Source of the DNA: JAVBWI01 sp036677445
GTDB lineage: Bacteria; Bacillota; Clostridia; Christensenellales; CAG-138
Length of the DNA stretch: 64,000 nt
Reading direction: 5' to 3'
Assembly: GCA_036677445.1 (NCBI GenBank)
Contig: JAVBWI010000025.1
Coordinates: 1-64,000 of the forward strand
Shown: positions 25,579-33,960 of the stretch, piece by piece
Numbering within the stretch: the stretch's first letter is position 1
Layout: each line of letters begins with the position of its first letter
Translations under genes and position numbers: made by a program
The notes under the pieces: generated by a model
The model's database searches: none
Told to the model about the DNA's origin: nothing
The model's input: only the letters and a program-made list of their open reading frames with translations

Positions 25579-25661
25579 ATCATTCACCGCCATTAATTGT
25601 TTCTTGCTTAGCCTTGCTACATTGCTGCGCACCGGCGCCGTTGCCGTATGCAGCAATCAAC

Positions 25662-25911
25662 GGCAGCGGCAGTACCATTGCCGCTGCCCAGTTTGTCGAA
25701 AAAGTGCCTTACGGCACTTCTTCGAGGATTACAGGAACAACCTGTGCCTACGGCACGGGCGGTTGTTCCTGCAAGGAAAGCCTTGCGGCGCAAGGCTTTC
25801 CGCCGCCACCGCACATGCCGCTGGCGGCGGTTGAAAGCCTCCGGGTACGCGGTCCCCGAATCCCCAAAGGGTTTATCGACAGCCAAGGCAGCGGCAATAA
25901 TTGCCGCTGCC
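25662..25911. repeat. Multi-hairpin intergenic repeat, copy A, with flanking hairpins
   Basis: Core 25694-25881 is bounded by TGTCGA and TCGACA. Inside, in order, are TCGA...GTGCC/GGCAC...TCGA, CAGGAACAACC (25732-25742) with GGTTGTTCCTG (25761-25771), AAAGCCTTGC with GCAAGGCTTT (25777-25799), and CCGCCGCCA with TGGCGGCGG around a CCGCACATG loop. A conserved GCCTCCGGG...CCCCGAATCCCC tail follows. Outside the core, GGCAGCGGCA/TGCCGCTGCC hairpins stand on both sides (25662-25688 and 25887-25911). A second copy lies at 49475-49706. It sits between two co-directional genes. Confidence 0.85.
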
Positions 25912-25933
25912 GTCGATATGGAATTCACACAAA

Positions 25934-27049
25934 TCAGGCCGAATGCGCCTTCTGCTTATTCGCCTTTATGATCTTATAGACGCCCAGCGTCAGTATGGGA
26001 ACAACATAGAGAATGAAGAAGCCCCACGTGATGGTGCCATACCCCTTGGCAATCAACCCGGTCAGGCCGAAGCTGGAAATCAACACGCCTATAATCACGC
26101 AGCCAACGGTGATCGAGGGACGCATCCACTTGGGAGGTTGTTTGCCCTCGTTCGCATATTTGACTTCAAAGCGATCGGTAACGGCCTTAATAAAGCCGGA
26201 ACCGGTTTCAATCAGCGTGCCGAACAGCGTGATCTGGAACGCAAAGTACAGAACCGGCATGTTCAATGTTTCAAATATAACGTTGACGGGCACTTCCGCG
26301 TTCGCGGTGGCAGGATACAGGCCGCTCATTGCCACAAACAGCAATATGGCGGGAATAATGCCTATGGCGCCCGCGATCAGGCCCGAACCGATGGCTTCCT
26401 TACGGCTCTCCGCATCGCGGGTGGCAAACAGCACAGCAGGAATGATGCCCAGGTTATAAAACGCATATTTCGCGCCGCCCATGACCCATCCGCTGCCAAC
26501 CTCCGCCGCGGCAAACTGGGCCGAGATTTTGTCGCCAAAGCTCACGAAGCAGATAACCAGGAATATGGCATATACCGCATACAGCACATAAGACCAATAG
26601 GAAAGGAACTTTTCGATCGCGCCCGTGCCCTTGAGCACCAGCGCCGTTACGCAAATTCCCATAAAAATGATTCCAACCCACTTGCTGATGCCGAACATCG
26701 TGTTGAAGTTGGCGCCCGCCGTTGCCGCAACCACCGCCAGCACAATCAAGAGCAGCACGACATAGCAGATTTCATACAAAAACCACGCTTTTCCCAGCAG
26801 CTTCTGAAACAGGCTTTTATAGTTAAAAGTTTTAAACATGCGGGCGAACTCAAATGTAACCGCACACACGATCGCCCAGAAGAGAAATGTAACAATGCAC
26901 ATGGCAAGCAGCCCGCCCAATGCGCCATAAGGGAAGAAAAACTCCGCCAGCTCGGCGCCGGTGCCGTAACCGCCCGCAATGACTACTGACTGAAAGATCA
27001 GTCCGGGCAAAACATAACGTTGGAATTTGCTGTGTTTCTTTGTTTCCAT
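25934..27049 (-). CDS. YkvI-type membrane transporter (APC/LeuT-like)
   Basis: This 371-residue protein has about ten membrane segments and begins with FQRYVLPGLIFQSVVIAGGYGTGAE, whose unwound glycine-rich first helix is typical of LeuT-fold amino-acid permeases. It resembles the YkvI family. The true substrate is unknown, but its neighbours (two aminotransferases and an XRE-cupin regulator) suggest an amino acid or polyamine. I start at 27049, after GAGGGAGTG; the in-frame TTG upstream falls inside that site. It is the first gene after a 390-base AT-rich gap that probably holds its promoter. Confidence 0.82.
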   Translation of the reverse strand: METKKHSKFQRYVLPGLIFQSVVIAGGYGTGAELAEFFFPYGALGGLLAMCIVTFLFWAIVCAVTFEFARMFKTFNYKSLFQKLLGKAWFLYEICYVVLLLIVLAVVAATAGANFNTMFGISKWVGIIFMGICVTALVLKGTGAIEKFLSYWSYVLYAVYAIFLVICFVSFGDKISAQFAAAEVGSGWVMGGAKYAFYNLGIIPAVLFATRDAESRKEAIGSGLIAGAIGIIPAILLFVAMSGLYPATANAEVPVNVIFETLNMPVLYFAFQITLFGTLIETGSGFIKAVTDRFEVKYANEGKQPPKWMRPSITVGCVIIGVLISSFGLTGLIAKGYGTITWGFFILYVVPILTLGVYKIIKANKQKAHSA

Positions 27050-27439
27050 AAGATGCCACTCCCTCAATCTTATAAATAGTTTATATGCGCATTCGGAATG
27101 CCGCCCATTTTCATCCTCCTTCCCGCTGGGTCGGGAAACATTCCAAAAGTCATCCGCTCAGGATGCAATTACAAAAATATACAATATATGCATTAGCGGA
27201 ATGTTCAATATATTTAAAATGATTTATTATTTTTAAACTATAATATATGATACAAAGTATATCGTCAATGAATATTTTATGTATACTAATAACAGATTTG
27301 TATACCTAAAGTTTTAGAAATACTGTTGATAAATAGCTGACTACAAGAAAATAAAAAGAGCCGCCTGACGTGTGTCAATAGAAACGTCACCTGGCTGGAT
27401 ATGCAAAAGACACTATGTTCGATTTAATGGAAAACCGTA
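27050..27439. other. AT-rich intergenic region with a minus-strand terminator
   Basis: No gene is seen. About 27160-27340 is extremely AT-rich and likely contains the minus-strand promoter of the YkvI gene, but I could not single out a convincing -35/-10 pair. The left part near 27351-27396 holds the terminator of the XRE-cupin gene. Confidence 0.5.
27351..27396 (-). terminator. Intrinsic terminator of the XRE-cupin gene
   Basis: On the minus strand AGCC..TGACGT (from 27396) pairs with ACGTCA..GGCT (to 27359) around a 12-base loop, with an internal mismatch, and is followed by CTTTTTATTTT. Confidence 0.7.
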
Positions 27440-27994
27440 TCAATACACCGGCGGCGCAATAATACCTATGCCATGCACCTCAATATCGCCCGGATTATAC
27501 AGCCGGTGCGGAATCTTTTCCGGAATATAAAGGCATCCCTGTTCTTCGATGGTATAAACCTTATCCCGAATATGGTATTCGAGCACACCGCGCAGTACAA
27601 CGGTACACTCCGCCGCCGCATGCGCCATGATTTCCGTGCCCCCCCAGCTCTTCGGGGCCAGCTTGAAGCTGATGACCTCCATTTGCAGCGACATATCACG
27701 GTTCCTGGCGGACGGCGTCAAAAACTCGTATTCCATGTTGATGTCGGCAAATTTGATCACCATGCGTTTCTCTTTGGGAATAAGCACAACTTCATCCGGC
27801 GCTTCCTGGGAGAACAGCGTTGTCAGAGGAATCTCGAGCACCGCGGAAATTCTTCTGAGCACCGACAGGGAGGGATCGATCAGGTCACGTTCAATTTGAG
27901 AAATATAACCCGGCGTAACGTTGACCATGTCCGCCAGTCCCTTAACGGTAATACCCTTCTCTTTTCGGCTGTCCCTGATCCGCTCACCCAGCAT
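27440..27994 (-). CDS. XRE-family regulator with C-terminal cupin domain
   Basis: This 184-residue regulator has an N-terminal helix-turn-helix (about residues 1-60, with GITVKGLADMVNVTPGYISQ) and a cupin_2 barrel at about 100-180 (ECTVVLRGVLEYHI, then YIPEKIPHRLYNPG). Such proteins, PuuR being a known example, often control amino-acid or polyamine use, with the cupin sensing a small ligand. I start at 27994, after GAGGAG; an ATG six codons upstream is a possible alternative. It is immediately upstream of, and co-directional with, a transporter and two aminotransferases, its probable targets. Confidence 0.9.
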   Translation of the reverse strand: MLGERIRDSRKEKGITVKGLADMVNVTPGYISQIERDLIDPSLSVLRRISAVLEIPLTTLFSQEAPDEVVLIPKEKRMVIKFADINMEYEFLTPSARNRDMSLQMEVISFKLAPKSWGGTEIMAHAAAECTVVLRGVLEYHIRDKVYTIEEQGCLYIPEKIPHRLYNPGDIEVHGIGIIAPPVY

Positions 27995-28234
27995 ATGCAA
28001 ATTTCTCCTCATCCCTATTTCTGCCGGTTATGCATATACCAAACCAAACTCGGCACGGCAGACTTCTGACATGCTATTAGTATAGCAAAATTCTGTATTT
28101 GAAACAATATCCCCTTCGCCGGATACAATTGTCCCAAACTTGCGCGCAGCATGATATTCCCCGCAAGGCAGACCTGGCGGGGGATATCATATCATATATA
28201 ATTGTATCGCGGTACGTTCTGCCATGTATGGCAG

Positions 28235-29998
28235 TTACAGCATCCGCATCCCGATGAGCCACACGCAGAACGCGGCGCTCGCAATACACCAGTGCAGCAA
28301 CAGCAGGCGATACCCCGCAGCGACGGTTTTCGCATTTTTTACCGCGCTGTAAATGGCGCCGGCCGTACCCGCAACGATCAATATGGCGCAGGCCGCGATG
28401 GGCAGCGTATAGGAAAGCAGGCGGAAGCCGGCAATGCCCGTATAAAGCAGTATGGTCAGCGCGCCAAACGCAAGAAGCTGCACGACGGAAAGCATCAGCG
28501 GAAGCTTCCCTGTCCCGTGCGTTCGCCTGCGCGCTGCCGTAACGATTCCATGTGCCGTCGTCATCAACACGGCGAGTAAAAACCAGGCAGGCAGCAGCAG
28601 TTGCACCACCGGCGCATCCGCCCAGGTGACGCGCGAATAGGTGATGGCGGACTCGGTCGCCATCAGTACGCCGCCGTCGCGCTGCAGAAACTTCAGCCTG
28701 CCCATTGGGGTATCGTAGGTATCTTCGCCCGTCAGTATCAGCTTTCCGCCGTTTAGCGTATAACCTTCGGATTCGCTGCCGGATATCCGCACCAGTTTGC
28801 CGGGCACGATGTAGCGCAGCAGCTTCTCCGGCGTATGAAAACTGGACCAGTTGTTGGCGTAAAGCCCGCTGATATTGAACGTTGCGCTGCCCGCGGGCAC
28901 GGCGGCAGTAAGCTCGGCGCCATAAAGCACCTGCGTCACCTGCCGCAGTATGGCGTCGATTTCTTCGGCGGGCACATAGGTATTAAAGCTCAGGAACACG
29001 CCCGCCTGCCTGGACGGATACAGCGCGATACGGGAATAAAAATGCAGCGTTTCCCCTTTTTTATCGTAACAGGGTTCGCCGTTATGCAGCTTCCTGTTCC
29101 ATGTATAACCTACCCCGCCCAGACCTTCGTCCATGGTAAACTGACAATCAAATATCTCGCTTTTATATTCGGCTTCCAGCACCCGCGCATCGCCAGAGTC
29201 TAAGAGCCATAGCATATACTCCGCCATATCCGCGGCAGTGGAAACGGCCGAGCCTTCCGGATACAGATTCATATACGGCTCCATGGCCTGCCCGCCGTTT
29301 GGAAGGTATGCTTTTGAAACATAAGCGGTGTCGTGCATGTGCGCGAATGTGGTATGCCGCATCCCGAGCGGAAGAAAAATACGTTCCCGGCAAAATTGCG
29401 CAAAATCCATCCCGGCAATGCGCTCCACCACATATCCGGCCAGCGCGATGCCGTAGTTGGAATAAGATACGACCTCGCCCGGGGCGAATACCTGCGCAGG
29501 CAGGTACTTGCGCACGCTCACCGATAGCGGCTCAGTATCGCTCACGTTCTTTACCGCCATGCCTGTCACCCGGTCCTCAAATCCGGCCGTGTGCGTGAGC
29601 AGGTGATGCATGGTTACGGGATACTGCAGCTTGGTAAAATCCGGTTCAAGGTATCGGGCGATATCCGCATCCATTGTAAGCTTGCCTTCCTGGTGGAGTA
29701 TTTGAGCGGCAACAGCTACAAAGGTTTTTGAAATGGACCCTATCCGAAACGCCGTCGTTTCCCCGTCGGCGGCAATGCTCATGTATGCGTCCGCATCGCC
29801 GTAGCCTGCGCACAATGTGACTTCTCCGTTTTGCACGACGGATACGACCGCGCCCTTGGCCTTCGCGTGTGCGGTTATATCACGCAACGCTTGTTCGAGA
29901 TATTGCGGTACGTCCGCCGCCTCCCGCGCATAGGCGGCGCCCGCCGCAAATGCAAAGACGCTTGCAAAAATCAATACTGCTGCAATCCATTTACGCAT
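28235..29998 (-). CDS. Serine hydrolase (class C beta-lactamase/PBP-like) with C-terminal membrane segments
   Basis: This 587-residue protein has a signal sequence at residues 1-25, then a beta-lactamase-like domain with the SxxK nucleophile at S88 (SISK) and a YSN motif near residue 190. The region after about 380 is a beta-rich domain, and four hydrophobic segments at about 480-585 anchor it in the membrane. This is the layout of the Firmicute FmtA/PBP4-star-like hydrolases, which may act on cell-wall D-amino acids or peptides; the substrate is unknown. I start at 29998, after AGGAGGAACATCT. It lies 117 bases downstream of a histidine kinase gene on the same strand. Confidence 0.88.
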   Translation of the reverse strand: MRKWIAAVLIFASVFAFAAGAAYAREAADVPQYLEQALRDITAHAKAKGAVVSVVQNGEVTLCAGYGDADAYMSIAADGETTAFRIGSISKTFVAVAAQILHQEGKLTMDADIARYLEPDFTKLQYPVTMHHLLTHTAGFEDRVTGMAVKNVSDTEPLSVSVRKYLPAQVFAPGEVVSYSNYGIALAGYVVERIAGMDFAQFCRERIFLPLGMRHTTFAHMHDTAYVSKAYLPNGGQAMEPYMNLYPEGSAVSTAADMAEYMLWLLDSGDARVLEAEYKSEIFDCQFTMDEGLGGVGYTWNRKLHNGEPCYDKKGETLHFYSRIALYPSRQAGVFLSFNTYVPAEEIDAILRQVTQVLYGAELTAAVPAGSATFNISGLYANNWSSFHTPEKLLRYIVPGKLVRISGSESEGYTLNGGKLILTGEDTYDTPMGRLKFLQRDGGVLMATESAITYSRVTWADAPVVQLLLPAWFLLAVLMTTAHGIVTAARRRTHGTGKLPLMLSVVQLLAFGALTILLYTGIAGFRLLSYTLPIAACAILIVAGTAGAIYSAVKNAKTVAAGYRLLLLHWCIASAAFCVWLIGMRML

Positions 29999-30114
29999 AG
30001 ATGTTCCTCCTGTATTTGAGCCAAAACGAAACAGCCCCGCTTCGGCCCTCTCTAAATCCATCATAGGGAAGCTAACTGAAGCGGGGCTAACGCAAACCTT
30101 AATTGTTTCTTAAA

Positions 30115-31524
30115 TCATGTATCGCGGGGCAGCCGAATGGTGAACTTGCAGCCTTTGTTTTTTTCGGTTGTAAGGACAATGCTCCCCCCGTGCATGGCGA
30201 CGATCTTCTTCACGATGGCGAGGCCCAGCCCCGTGCCGCCGGTTTTTGAATTGCGCGCCTTATCCGCACGCACGAACGGCTCGAATGCCTCCTGCGCCAG
30301 TTCCCGCGGCATGCCGCGGCCATTATCGGCAAATGTAAGCTCGGCCTCCTCTGCATATCCGGTCAATGTGAGCGAAACCTCGGTACCCGGCGGGTTATAA
30401 AGCAATGCGTTTTCCAGCAGGTTGTGGAATACCCTGTCCATTTGCGCGGCATCCAGCAGAACGCGTATTTCCCGCTTGGGGATATCGAACGCATACAGGA
30501 AGCCTTCTGCTTCCAGCCGGGGGATCGCTTCGCCCGCCTTTTGGCGCAGGTACTCACAAATGTCGGTCTGCGCCTTATTTAGGGCAAAGTCCGGACTTTC
30601 CAGCCTGGATAACTCGAACAGCCCGCCCAGGAGCGCGTTGGCGCGGCGGCTGTTGTCATAGATTACGCGCAGGCATGCGTCACGCTGTTCCTTTGTAATA
30701 TCGAGATTGTTTTTACAGTACTCCGCGTATCCCATCGTTGCGGCGAGCGGGTTCTTAAGATCGTGTGAAATATCCAGCACCAGCCGCCTGCGGTTCTTTT
30801 CGGATTGTTCCCGCAAGGAAATCTCCCGCTCCACAGCCGCCGCCATATCATTGAAAGCACCCTCCAGCTCGCCGAACTCGTCCTTCAGATTAAGCCTCAC
30901 CCGTTCCTGATAAGCGCCGGAACGAAGCCGCCGCGCGCTTTCGCGCAGTTTTCCGAGCGGCCTGGTAATATACTGCGCAGTCAGCTTTGCATAGAGCGCT
31001 GTACTCAGCGCAAGCATGATTAGATACATGCCGAGTACAGCCGCAATAAAGCCAGCCACCGCCGCCGTATCCACGGAAGGATACTCCGTGTTATGCACGA
31101 TATTGAAATCAATACGGATGGATGTTGGAAACGAAACGATGAGCCAGAACTTTCCCGCCTCGTTATAAGCGATGCTGTAGCCGTACGCCACGCCGGGCTG
31201 CCTGGAGCCGGCCAGAAACTCCGTAAACTGCGCGGCGGTCATATCCATGGCGGGAAGTGTAAACAGGCCGTCGCTGCGCACAACGTTGTACGCGGCATCC
31301 ACCACCTGCAGGCCGCCGCCGTTTTGTACGACAGCCGTGGAATTGATGGCGGCATAGTCCGTTTGCATCAGGCTCTGTGCGGTATATTTGTTTTTTACCA
31401 GCGCGCCCTCCAGCAGATAGGTGGTAAAATTGAGAAGATACAGGGCCGCCGCCGCAATGACGGTCGTAATTAAAAACATCAGCACGTAATTTTTCAGAAA
31501 CCGGCGCTGCAGGCTGTTCTTCAT
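30115..31524 (-). CDS. Sensor histidine kinase
   Basis: This 469-residue kinase has a membrane segment at about residues 13-33, an extracytoplasmic sensor at about 35-150, a second membrane segment at about 153-178, a HAMP domain at about 180-235, a HisKA domain with the phospho-acceptor H254 in DISHDLKNPL, and a HATPase domain with N (NLLENALLY), DNGRG and GTGLGLAI boxes. Its start overlaps the response regulator stop by four bases, so the pair is co-translated. The signal is unknown. The downstream serine hydrolase gene is a plausible target. Confidence 0.93.
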   Translation of the reverse strand: MKNSLQRRFLKNYVLMFLITTVIAAAALYLLNFTTYLLEGALVKNKYTAQSLMQTDYAAINSTAVVQNGGGLQVVDAAYNVVRSDGLFTLPAMDMTAAQFTEFLAGSRQPGVAYGYSIAYNEAGKFWLIVSFPTSIRIDFNIVHNTEYPSVDTAAVAGFIAAVLGMYLIMLALSTALYAKLTAQYITRPLGKLRESARRLRSGAYQERVRLNLKDEFGELEGAFNDMAAAVEREISLREQSEKNRRRLVLDISHDLKNPLAATMGYAEYCKNNLDITKEQRDACLRVIYDNSRRANALLGGLFELSRLESPDFALNKAQTDICEYLRQKAGEAIPRLEAEGFLYAFDIPKREIRVLLDAAQMDRVFHNLLENALLYNPPGTEVSLTLTGYAEEAELTFADNGRGMPRELAQEAFEPFVRADKARNSKTGGTGLGLAIVKKIVAMHGGSIVLTTEKNKGCKFTIRLPRDT

Positions 31525-32219
31525 GCATCGCCCCTCATTTGGAACCGGTAGCCTATGCCGCGTATGGTTCTGATATAGATGGGATTTTTGGGGTCCGGTT
31601 CTATCTTGCCGCGCAGATGGCTGATATGCACCATAATGGTGTTGTCGTCAAAGTACAGGTCTTCCTCCCACACGGCGCGGTAAAGCTGCTGCTTGGTAAA
31701 CACCCTGCCCGGGTGCTCCATGAAGTATTTTAGCAGAAGATATTCCTTTGCGTTGAGCTCCACCGGCTCGCCTACCTTATATACGCAGCAGGCGGCGCGG
31801 TCGAGTATCAGGTCGCCATGCCGAAGCTCGGCTTCGCCGGGCGCGCCCGCAGCGGAATATTCGCGGCTGCGCCGCAAATGCGCGGCGATGCGGGCGATCA
31901 ATTCCGCCATGCCAAAGGGCTTGGCAAGGTAATCGTCCGCCCCGAGACCCAGGCCGATGACCTTGTCCATCTCCTCGGCGCGCGCCGTCAGGAACAGCAC
32001 GGGAATGTTGCTTTTTTCCCGAATATGGCGCAGCAGATTGAACCCGTCCATGCCCGGCATCATGACGTCGAGCACCGCAATGTCGACGGGGTTCGCATAG
32101 AAAAGCGAGAGCGCCTCCCTGCCGTCCGCGGCGGCAAGCACGCGATAGCCCTCCTGCTCCAGCTGCAGCTGCAGCAGGTTTCGTAAATCCTTCTCATCCT
32201 CGGCGATCAAAATATTCAT
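31521..32219 (-). CDS. OmpR-family response regulator
   Basis: This 232-residue regulator has a receiver domain at residues 1-120, with acidic residues E7/D8/E9, the phospho-acceptor D51 in LDVMMPGMDG and the KPF lysine. A C-terminal winged helix at about 130-230 ends in YIRTIRGIGYRF. I start at 32219 (ATG AAC ATT), after GGAGAACACCGC. It overlaps the kinase gene by four bases. It probably controls cell-envelope genes such as the nearby serine hydrolase, which is an inference from location. Confidence 0.93.
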   Translation of the reverse strand: MNILIAEDEKDLRNLLQLQLEQEGYRVLAAADGREALSLFYANPVDIAVLDVMMPGMDGFNLLRHIREKSNIPVLFLTARAEEMDKVIGLGLGADDYLAKPFGMAELIARIAAHLRRSREYSAAGAPGEAELRHGDLILDRAACCVYKVGEPVELNAKEYLLLKYFMEHPGRVFTKQQLYRAVWEEDLYFDDNTIMVHISHLRGKIEPDPKNPIYIRTIRGIGYRFQMRGDA

Positions 32220-32283
32220 GCGGTGTTCTCCATAATCTGATAGGCTGCTATCCATGAGATCTCTAAAAAGTATAACATATAGC

Positions 32284-32321
32284 AACAACCGCCGCATCAA
32301 TTGTATAATGCGACGGTTGTT
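32284..32321 (-). terminator. Terminator between esterase and response-regulator genes
   Basis: AACAACCGCCGCAT (32284-32297) pairs with ATGCGACGGTTGTT (32308-32321), a 14-base stem with one mismatch. On the minus strand a TTTTTAGAG tract follows some way downstream. It separates the TetR-esterase pair from the two-component genes. Confidence 0.6.
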
Positions 32322-32368
32322 GTTTGCTAAGCTTTGACTGCGTTTTTTATTGGCAACGGGTACACAAG

Positions 32369-33295
32369 TTATTTCCCAATCTTTTCGCGGATGAAGGCGC
32401 ACGCCTCCTCCAGCGCCTCCGTCGCTTCCCTAAACATGGGCGCAAGCAGCGGGAAGCAATGGAACATCCCTTTCCAAACATGCAGCCGCACTTCCACACC
32501 CGCTTCCTGCGCCCGCTTCGCAAACCGAGTCGAGTCGTCGCGCAGCGTCTCGTCGTTGCCGACCTGAAGCATCAGCGGCGGCAGGCCGGAAAGCTCCCCG
32601 AAAAGAGGCGACGCATACGGGTGTTTGGGATCGCCGCCGCCCACATAATACCCCAGATATGTTTCCGTCATGCCCTTGGGCGTGCAGGGGTCGGCCTTGG
32701 CGCGCGTTTTATGGGACTCGCCGGAGATCGTCATATCCGTGCAGGGCGAAAACGCGACGCACGCCGCGGGCATCGGCGCGCCGTCGTCCTTGAGCTTTAA
32801 AAGGGTCGCGAGTTCCACGCCGCCGCCGCCGGAATCGCCCGCGAATACGATATTCTGCGGCTGAAACCCCTGCTCGAGCAACCAGCGGTACATAGCCGCC
32901 GAATCGTTGACCGCGGCCGGGGCGGGATGTTCCGGCGCAAGGCTGTAATCGAACACCAGCGCCCGGTACCCTAACCGCTTCATGAACCCGCTGACGATGC
33001 CGCGGTGCGAGCGGGCGTTGCCCATCACAAAACCGCCGCCGTGGAAGTAGAGTATCGCTTTGCCGGGGTCGCTATGCTCCGGCACGACCCACTCCGCGTA
33101 TACGGGCGTATCCGCCGCCGGAAGGAGCGATACCCCTTCCGGCAGCTTTAAAAGCCGCGCGGCGGATTGGTCACACTCCCTGCGCAGCGCCTCGATGGAG
33201 GTGTTTTTGTCGATCACCTCGCGCCGGAGCTTGCCCTTTCGTAAATGCCGATACCGCATCATCAGATGCATCAGCCTTGCTTTTGCGCTGATCAT
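32369..33295 (-). CDS. Alpha/beta hydrolase (hormone-sensitive-lipase-family esterase)
   Basis: This 308-residue hydrolase has the HSL-family oxyanion motif HGGGFVMG near residue 82 and the nucleophile elbow GDSGGGG near 150. A later aspartate (near 245) and a histidine in the WKGMFHCF segment near 280 complete the triad. It cleaves short-chain carboxyl esters; the natural substrate is unknown. The start at 33295 lies six bases after the TetR gene stop, so the regulator and the esterase form one operon. Confidence 0.92.
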   Translation of the reverse strand: MISAKARLMHLMMRYRHLRKGKLRREVIDKNTSIEALRRECDQSAARLLKLPEGVSLLPAADTPVYAEWVVPEHSDPGKAILYFHGGGFVMGNARSHRGIVSGFMKRLGYRALVFDYSLAPEHPAPAAVNDSAAMYRWLLEQGFQPQNIVFAGDSGGGGVELATLLKLKDDGAPMPAACVAFSPCTDMTISGESHKTRAKADPCTPKGMTETYLGYYVGGGDPKHPYASPLFGELSGLPPLMLQVGNDETLRDDSTRFAKRAQEAGVEVRLHVWKGMFHCFPLLAPMFREATEALEEACAFIREKIGK

Positions 33296-33301
33296 ATCGT
33301 T

Positions 33302-33940
33302 TCATTCTCCCGTTTCTCTTTCTTTTAGAAATACGGACGCGATCAGCCGGTAATCCGGCATCGGCCCCGCATTCTCGCGCGAAGCGCGATAGATGGACAG
33401 GCCGTTCACGCTTGCCCAGAACAGCGTCGCAAGCTGCCTGGGGTCGCCCGGAACCACGCTGCCTTCACGCTGGCCCGCCTCCATCACCTCCGCCATCAGT
33501 TGATAGGGAATATCCCGTTTTTCCTCGACCAGCTTCTGCGCCTCCTGGGGGATAGCCGACGAGTTCGTCGCCTGCGCGATCAGACGGCAGGTCTGCGCAA
33601 ACCGCTCGCTCGTTTCAATGGTTTTCACCAACTCCCGCAGGGAAAAAAGTATCTTTTCCCGCGCCGGCGCCTGCATATCCCGCACGGCCAGGGCGGCCTC
33701 GTTGGCCTTATTCAGCGCATCCTCAATCAGGTCGATGAATATGGCATCCTTGGAGGGGTAGTAGTGGTACATCAGCCCCTGCGCCATACCCACGCCCGCC
33801 GCGATATCCTGTATCCTTGTCGCAAACAGGCCCCGGGTCGCGAACTGGCGGAGGGCTTCCAAGCGTATCTGTTCCTTGCGCGCCTCGCGCGCCTGCTCGT
33901 TCTGCTGTTGATTCCTCGGCACTTCGTCCCTCCTTTTCAT
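33302..33940 (-). CDS. TetR/AcrR-family repressor
   Basis: This 212-residue regulator has the TetR helix-turn-helix at about residues 22-68 (ALRQFATRGLFATRIQDIAAGVGMAQGLMYHYYPSK region) and a variable ligand-binding helical domain after it. I begin at the ATG at 33940 (MKRRDEVPRN); a longer frame begins inside the palindromic operator and is unlikely. It leads an operon with the esterase gene, so it probably represses itself and the esterase until an inducer binds. Confidence 0.9.
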   Translation of the reverse strand: MKRRDEVPRNQQQNEQAREARKEQIRLEALRQFATRGLFATRIQDIAAGVGMAQGLMYHYYPSKDAIFIDLIEDALNKANEAALAVRDMQAPAREKILFSLRELVKTIETSERFAQTCRLIAQATNSSAIPQEAQKLVEEKRDIPYQLMAEVMEAGQREGSVVPGDPRQLATLFWASVNGLSIYRASRENAGPMPDYRLIASVFLKERETGE

Positions 33941-33942
33941 TG

Positions 33943-33960
33943 ATTGAATGTACATTCAAT
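33943..33960 (-). promoter_or_regulatory. Perfect 18-base palindrome, probable TetR operator
   Basis: ATTGAATGTACATTCAAT is a perfect 18-base palindrome whose edge lies two bases before the TetR start codon. Overlap with the translation-initiation region points to autorepression. Confidence 0.8.

Noticed and set aside
25616..25979. Short Ala/Arg-rich frames in the 25.7 kb gap
   Set aside because: They are readings through the hairpins of structured repeat copy A and have no ribosome site.
25901..26989. Long plus-strand frame of 362 codons
   Set aside because: Antisense of the YkvI-type transporter; His/Arg/Asn-rich composition typical of shadow frames.
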